Shown here one piece after another: positions 58,016 through 64,000 of a DNA stretch of 64,000 bases (positions are counted from its first letter, which is position 1; each line of letters begins with the position of its first letter). Both the position numbers and the translations under genes were made by a program. Source of the DNA: Saposhnikovia divaricata (lineage: Eukaryota; Streptophyta; Magnoliopsida; Apiales; Apiaceae); contig CM071600.1 of the NCBI GenBank assembly GCA_036435485.1, forward strand, positions 160,964,546 to 161,028,545, read 5' to 3'. The notes under the pieces were generated by a model that was not told where the DNA came from, did not search any database, and saw only the letters and a list, made by a program, of their open reading frames with translations.

Positions 58016-60690
58016 ATGCGAACACGTTTGCAGGCTCGTAAGGAAAAACTGGCAGAAGAAGAACTTGTAGCAGTAAAAGAGATGGTAGACTTACCAGCAG
58101 CAGTCAAGGCTTTAAAGGACTATTCGCAGCCAAAGATCAATGACATACAATCTAGTATTGTCAGGCCAGCTATTGCAGCAAACAACTTTGAGATCAAGCC
58201 GAGCATAATTCAGATGGTGCAGAATTCGGTTCAGTTTGGGGGTGCTTCGACAGAGGATCCTAACATGCACATCCGGGACTTTATCGAGATCTGCGACACT
58301 TTCAAATTTAATGGTGTGTCGGAGGATGCTATCAAGTTGAGGCTTTTCCCATTCTCTCTAAGGGATAAGGCTAAGGGCTGGTTACACTCTCTACCAGCTG
58401 GTTCTATTACTACATGGGATGATCTTGCTCAGAAGTTTCTTACTAAATTCTTCCCTATGGCGAAAACTGCCGCAATACGGAACCAGCTAACTCAGTTTCA
58501 ACAGCAATCTGGCGAGTCTTTGTGTGAGGCTTTGGAACGTTATAAGGAGATGCTTCGTAGGTGCCCACATCATGGCATGCCTGATTGGATGGTTATCAAT
58601 GGTTTCTACAATGGGTTGGGAGCACAGTCTAGACCTTTGCTAGATGCAGCATCAGGTGGAGCTCTGTGGGCTAAGAGCTACGAGGAAGCATATGATCTTA
58701 TTGAGATGATGGCTGCTAATGAATATCAAAATCCAACCCAGAGGCTTTCTCAAGGTAAGGTAGCAGGTGTTCTTGAAGTTGACACAGCTTCAGCTATTGC
58801 AGCTCAGTTGAAGGCTCTTACGATGAAGGTGGATTCTCTTGCTAATTATGGGATTCAGCAGGTTGCTAGTATTTGTGAGCTATGTGCGGGCGCACATGAG
58901 ACAAGTCAGTGTGCTATCTCTTCTGAATCAGCACAGTTCGTTAGTAATTTCCAGAGACCTGCTGCACCAGTTCCAGCCACTTATCATCCGAACAACAGGA
59001 ATCATCCTAACTTCAGCTGGAGCAACAACCAAAGTGCTCAACAACCTCAGCAGTCCTATCAGCAGTTTCAAAGTCAGGAAGCTAGGCCATTCAATCAAGG
59101 CTATCAACAGCAGTATGCTCCAAGGGCACCATATCAACCTCCTGGATTTCAGCAGCAACAACCCCAGGCTCATGCGGGGCAATCATCTAATGAAAAATCA
59201 GAAATGGATGATATGAGGATGATGTTGAAGAACCTTCAAGCTTCTCAAAAGATCTTGGAAAACCAGATGGGACAGATTACAAGTGCTTTGTTGAACATGC
59301 AACAGGGGACTCTTCCTAGTGATACGGAAACAAACCCAGGCAGAATGGGGAAGAAAGAACAGGTTAATGCAGTGACTTTGAGATCGGGAAAGGTTACAGC
59401 AGGCCCTCAATCAGCAGCTGAAGAAGATGAAGATGTTCAGAATCAGCAGGTTGAAAAATCTGCAGTGCCAGAAATTGAGAAATCTGATTTAGTGGCTGAT
59501 CAGCTTGATGGTGAGAAGAGCAAGAAACCTGTTGAAAAGTCTACTCCGGAGCAATCTTCAAAGAATAATCAAATCTATCCTCTTCCTCTGTTTCCTCGAC
59601 GCGTGCAGAAAAGTCAAGAAATTCAGTTTCAGAAGTTTATGGATGTCTTCAAGAAATTGTCCATTAACATTCCTTTTGTTGAAGCATTGGAGCAGATGCC
59701 GAGATATACGAAGTTCATGAAGGATAATTTGTCAAGAAAGAGAAGGTTGGAAGAATTTGAAACAGTGGCTTTGACAGAGGAGTGCAGTGCGGTGCTGCAG
59801 CAGAAGTTGCCTCCTAAACTTAAAGATCCGGGAAGTTTTACCATCCCGTGTACTATTGGCAATCTTTCTTTCAGCAAGTGCTTATGTGATTTGGGTGCTA
59901 GCATTTGTCTGTTTTCAAGCAACTTGGTCTGCCGGAGCCAAAGCCAACCAATATCACTTTGCAGTTGGTTGATCGATCTATCACATATCCAAGGGGCATA
60001 GTGGAGGACGTTTTGGTGAAAGTTGATAAGCTTATCTTCCCAGCTGATTTTGTTATCTTGGATTTTGAAGAAGACAAGAAGATTCCCATAATTTTGGGAA
60101 GGCCTTTTCTAGCTACAGGCCATACTTTGATTGATGTGCAAAAAGGAGAGCTTACAATGAGGGTGCAAGATCAGAATGTCACCTTTAATGTTTTCAAGGC
60201 TATGAAATTTCCAACGGAGGATGAAGAGGGTTGTAGTGTGGAAATAGTTGATACGGGTCAGAGAAAGGAACTTGATCAGTTGTTGAGCGAAAAGTCGGAC
60301 ACACACGTACTAAAGCATCACATCAGTGATTCCTTTGACAATTCTTCAATTCGAGATCTTTCGAATGTAAAGCTTGGGAAACTTCCACCACATTTGAGGT
60401 ATGTCCTTTTGAATAATGAGCTAGTGATTTTTGAAGAGGGGCATGATAACGTGTTGCGAAGGTGGACAGCGGACGATAAGGAAGAAGAAAGTTTTGTGCA
60501 GCCGTTCGAGTCGGAGAGGCACATTAGAGGTGTGAAGAAGAAAAAGAAGAGGATTAGGCCGTTGGATAGTAAAATCAGGTTGAGGTCCGAGGGAAGAAAT
60601 TTGTGGAAAGCCAGCAAACAAGAGGTCAACGTTCGTATGAATGGTCTTTCTGTTGAGAACGGTTCAGTTATTCTTTTGAAACCGCCATGA
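58016..60690 (+). pseudogene. gag-protease polyprotein with a frameshift at the protease active site
   Basis: Start MRTRLQARKEKL at 58016. The Retrotrans_gag domain (residues ~60-220) shows NMHIRDFIEICDTFKFNG, DKAKGWLHSLPAGSITTW, KFFPMAKTAAIRNQL and RRCPHHGMPDWM. A knuckle-like CELCAGAHETSQC follows, then a Gln/Pro-rich region, KKEQVNAVTLRSGK, and the conserved FKKLSINIPFVEALEQMP. The protease begins DPGSFTIPCTIGNLSFSKCL and has the catalytic CDLGAS. Immediately after it a small deletion, apparently about 13 bases, shifts the frame near 59905, and the rest continues in the next frame (LQLVDRSITYPRGIVEDVL, IPIILGRPFLATG) to 60690. Length before the break is about 630 residues. It would give capsid and protease; this copy lacks an intact protease. 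Confidence 0.92.
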
Positions 60691-60733
60691 GTTGAGGAAT
60701 TGACGTCACGCTATTGACGTTAAAGAAGCGCTT

Positions 60734-60751
60734 CGTGGGAGGCAACCCACG
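60734..60751 (+). other. Hairpin CGTGGG-AGGCAA-CCCACG after protease
   Basis: A perfect 6-bp stem closes an AGGCAA loop, 44 bases after the protease stop. I recall similar 'GGGAGGCAACCC' hairpins in other plant gypsy elements downstream of gag-protease. Confidence 0.65.
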
Positions 60752-60901
60752 CATTAGTGTAGAAAAAAAATAGAGTGTAGTGTAGAGAGAAGAAGAAAAA
60801 AAATGAGTGTTGAAAAAAAGAAAAAAAAAAGTGTGTGAAAAAAATGAGTGTTGTGTGGGAAAAAAAAAACTGTTGTGAAAAAAAAAAAAAAAAAATTGGT
60901 C

Positions 60902-60971
60902 GCGCAGGTTTCGCCTGCGTAACGCAGGCTACTCCTGCGTTTCTGTATGTGACGCAGGCTGCGCCTGCGTT
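60902..60971 (+). repeat. Array of three GC-rich hairpins
   Basis: CGCAGG-TTTCG-CCTGCG (60903-60919), AACGCAGG-CTACT-CCTGCGTT (60921-60941) and ACGCAGG-CTGCG-CCTGCGT (60952-60970) follow each other, with a weaker GCGCAGTCTGCGC at about 60982-60994. The array is GC-rich in the midst of A-runs. Confidence 0.85.
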
Positions 60972-62344
60972 ACTGGGTTGTGCGCAGTCTGCGCCTGTTG
61001 CCCGCAAATTGCTCTGAATGCAGTGTATTTGCCGATTTTTGCATCTGTTTTGTATAAAAAAAAAAATTTCTTGCACCTGTTTTGTATAAAAAAAAAAAAA
61101 AAATTTCTCCTCAAAATTTTTTTGCCTCCTCCTAATTCTTTTCCTATTTCAATTCCAAAACCCCCCATCTCTCCTCCAAAATTCTAATCCTATATTTATT
61201 CTAAATCTTTTTCTTTAATTCATCAAATCCTATTTCTATCTTACATCAAATTTCATACCCACCAAAAAATTTTTCCTTTTCACATTAAAATTTTTATATT
61301 CATCCTATCACTCCATTATATATATACACCTATTCATTCAAACCCAATTCATTCTCTACATCTCTAAAAAAAATTCGAGTTCAAGAAGGATTCAAGTTTG
61401 GGGGAAGTTTAATTGCAAGTTCACCTCTCCGATTCGTATTGGGTAAATCTTTTTCTCCAATCTTATTTTTATTACGAATTTGTGTTCTTGTAATTGGGGG
61501 TTTTGTAGGATTCTTGTTATTTGGGAGGTGGCTAGTCTATGGAGCTCGTACGCATTATCCTCCACCAGATTCATCCGAGGAGGGTTATGATTCAGCTGGT
61601 TAGGTATGTTTTCTACTTTCCCTCGTATTTACTTCCATTCAATGCGGACATTGAATATTTTAAGTTTGGGGGTGGTTTGAGGGATTAGTAGTTGTTGTTG
61701 TATTATGTGTTCATGTAGGATTTCATGCTTTGCATATTAGTAGTAGTAAATCATGCATATATGTTCGTATTAATTACGTTTGTTTCATATAGGACATTCT
61801 GTTTTTATTTTTCGTATACCATGTGAGTTCATATTAGTTGCATTTGCATAGCATGCATATTTCATGATCCCTTAAGACGAGCTAATTCTGATTGGTAGGT
61901 AGGTGTCTAATTGAGTGTGGTAATGATGAATAGAGGGTTGATTTATAGTTTCTAAGAAATTGACTTATGTGTTGTGGAAGCAAAACTAATTACACAGTCT
62001 CATTGGGTGCTTTTGGGCTAGGTTGAGGTTATGCTTGTTTGGATGTTTTGAGATTTAATCACTTGATTATATTTAGAATTTTCGTTATTCCCTTGATAGC
62101 GTAGTAGCACTAAAGTCTAAGTTTGGGGGAAATCAGGGATTTCATGCTTAAATGTAAATAATTGTCAATAATGGCTAGATGTCAAATGGCTAGTAGCCGG
62201 CTCATATTTATATGAGTAGTCTAGGGTTGGAATTAAGAATTCTCATTCCAGATTGCATAGAGAAAAAAAAACAGAAAAAATAGAAAAAGAAAGAGAAAAA
62301 AAAAGAGTCAAAAGTCAATTGTTTTATGCAAAATTAACCAGGGT

Positions 62345-62490
62345 GAGCTCTTTAATACTCGAGCAATTAAGTTCGCGGGGACTTTGTGCCTAGTGACCTA
62401 AGGCTTTTATAGTCTGGGATCCACTAACCCAACGCTCGTTACATGGGTATTATTGTATAAGCCTTTCGGGGTCTCATCCATTGCACGGTT
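62345..62490 (+). repeat. Shared retroelement module, copy C
   Basis: GAGCTCTTTAATACTCGAGC to GCACGGTT, with GGGGACTTTGTGCCTAG, GACCTAAGGC, ACGCTCGTTACATGGGTATT and CATTGCACGG in the same order and spacing as copies A (45833) and B (46047) of the other family. Confidence 0.85.
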
Positions 62491-63037
62491 AAATAAGCAT
62501 GCTTGTATATATGTGTCGTAGTAGTTAGTAATAAAGCATGAATTTCTGTCTACCTTGGATAAGGATGGAGGTGTTCCTAGGTTATGAAGTGTCTACAGTC
62601 TATTCTATTTATAAACCTGTGATTGTCTTGACGAAGAGCATGTATGATTTTTGACCTAGTTTTGGGAGTATTTCTGATGAGCATTGCACACACGCACGTT
62701 TCTGTTCATGTATTGTTAGTATACGGGAACTTGGTCGAGCTCTATTTGGATTTAGTTGCATTCTCTAAGATATTTGCTTGCTAGTTGGTTTTGGTTAGTT
62801 TGAAGGGGATCCTTGCATTTTCATTCTAGTTGCATTCATGCATTGCATTGCATTAGGTTAAATGGATTTTGTGGGTACATTCGCTATAGCCCTCACGAGA
62901 CCTTACTCGTCCACTGGGGCTGCCTAGGGGTTTAAAGGGCTTGTTGCATACGCCAAATGCAACCGTGATCACCTACGGAAGTGGTACTAGTTAGTTAGTT
63001 AGTTGTAACTATTTATGCTTGAGGACAAGCATCGGTT

Positions 63038-63051
63038 TAAGTTTGGGGGTG
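63038..63051 (+). other. Polypurine tract of young element
   Basis: AAGTTTGGGGGTG directly before the second LTR TGATAAGTGG. Confidence 0.75.
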
Positions 63052-64000
63052 TGATAAGTGGATTTTATATCCACTTGGAGCGTTCCATATCGGCTTAAAT
63101 TGATTGTTTTGGACTCAAGTTTGTGGTGGTTTTGATGTGTTTTGCTTAGTTGTGCAGAATTACGAGAATGTTGACTAAGATGGATGCTTCTATAATTTTT
63201 GGGGAATTAATTGATTAAAATTCGAATTCCTGAGAAGGGTTGCGCAGTCTACACTGTTTTGGCCATATCTTGAGTTCTAGAAGTCCGTTTGAGGCCCGTA
63301 AGCAGTCCACGCGAAGATAACGAGATTTTCTATCATTCTAAGGTAGTCCAGAGGTCCAATTACATTTGGAACGTTCCAGCAAATCTGAAGAAAAATCAGC
63401 CACGAATTTTCCTTAAAAACAGAATCAATTTAGGAAACGTATCTTGCAGAAATTCTATTATAATTCTGTTTTTGTATTTTCTTACTGGGGAAGACTTTTA
63501 GAGCCTATTTAAACACATCATACCATTGTAATAGAGAGAGATATATTATTAGTTATTATTATTGTAACATAGCTTAGATCTGCAAGGGAGAAAATGTGAG
63601 AAGGATTCAACGCTCGTGACAAGCAACGGATCTAGATCTACTTCATCTTTTGTGTTATTCTGGATTATAGATTTGTTTTCTTAACTCTTTGTTTATTAAT
63701 ATAATTACTTCTTTTATTCATATCTTGTTTTATATCATGTTTTCATCAAATCCCATGACGATGAACGGTTCAATTATGAGCTAATCGTTGTCATGGCATT
63801 CTAACGGAGTTATCTATGTAGCTTAGTAGTTTGTATGCTTTAAAGATTTATGTCTGGTGAATTCTTGATATCCTCGTATGGTTGTGTTTCATGTATTTAG
63901 ATGCGTCGCGAACATCTAATTTGTTAATCTCTTGCTAAACGAGAGTGGATCTTGAGATTTAGAACTTGTCATGCTAGCATAGGATAGGTTGATGTTTTAA
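63052..64000 (+). repeat. 3' LTR of young gag-protease element, cut by window end
   Basis: The first 949 bp of the LTR, matching 56405 onward with about 15 substitutions. The LTR end and the target-site duplication lie outside the window. Confidence 0.92.

Larger units (their letters stand above)
60691..63051 (+). other. Noncoding 3' region of young gag-protease element
   Basis: Where pol would lie there are only A-rich runs (about 60763-60895), hairpins, a pyrimidine-rich stretch (61100-61330), several AAGTTTGGGGG purine stretches (about 61395, 61662, 62118 and 63038) and the shared module at 62345. No reading frame with content. Confidence 0.8.
56405..64000 (+). mobile_element. Young gag-protease-only gypsy element (TR-GAG-like), runs off the window
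   Basis: LTR 56405-57881, primer-binding site 57888-57905, gag-protease 58016-60690, noncoding 60691-63051 with hairpins and a conserved module, then the second LTR from 63052. No reverse transcriptase, RNase H or integrase lies between protease and 3' LTR, so it depends on another element. The LTRs differ at only about 15 positions over the 949 bp visible (counted by eye), so it is the youngest gypsy insertion next to the LARD-like one. Confidence 0.92.

Overview
This is a plant (eudicot-like) nuclear segment, AT-rich and built almost entirely of nested and decayed transposable elements. The evidence is spliced plant-type exons, Ty1/copia elements including a Sirevirus, Ty3/gypsy elements of the Athila-like and Tekay/Del chromovirus types, an En/Spm (CACTA) fragment, and Tourist-, hAT- and Emigrant-like MITEs. 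I cannot fix the species. Only traces of ordinary genes remain: two clean exons of a dihydroflavonol/vestitone-reductase-like gene (757-2000, minus), a short terminal exon of an unrecognised gene (8573-8728, minus), and an F-box-associated fragment (48438-48577, minus).

Layout: 1-2700, reductase-like gene with a tRNA-SINE-like insert in its intron; 2715-3043, Tourist-like MITE; 3124-8264, a dead copia element with a 5-bp target-site duplication (TSD) and most of its integrase deleted; 8573-8728, orphan exon; 8871-48437, an Athila-like gag-protease element in the arrangement [3' internal tail]-LTR-internal-LTR.

The Athila-like internal region is split at 12820 and resumes at 43632. The insert holds, left to right: a minus-strand Sirevirus LTR remnant (12820-13247); a plus-strand Tekay-type element with 3.5-kb LTRs and almost no coding content (13248-22660); the body of the minus-strand Sirevirus (22661-30321: env-like ORF, pol, gag end); a CACTA end with subterminal repeats and a spliced Ulp1-like peptidase gene (30322-34508); a plus-strand LTR fragment (34509-35190); and a minus-strand Tekay-type element with 4-kb LTRs that keeps gag but has lost pol (35191-43631).

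Right part: 48438-50153, F-box fragment and a TTF-zinc-finger/DUF4371 (hAT-like) pseudogene carrying a GC-ended hAT MITE with an 8-bp TSD; 50154-55321, AT-rich DNA with MITEs and a triplicated repeat; 55322-56404, a third, truncated Athila-like LTR. Into that LTR is inserted a young gag-protease-only element (56405 to beyond 64000) whose second LTR runs off the window.

Functionally the window is a graveyard dominated by non-autonomous families: two gag-protease (TR-GAG-like) elements and two pol-deleted Tekay derivatives, all of which would need pol proteins in trans. The most interesting unexplained signals are a roughly 145-nt noncoding module shared by the two different gag-protease families, a GC-rich triple-hairpin array, a CAGAGTTT octamer strewn through the Sirevirus, and templated-filler-like junctions at two breakpoints. 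I found no convincing new gene system; the candidates for novelty lie in these noncoding retroelement modules.
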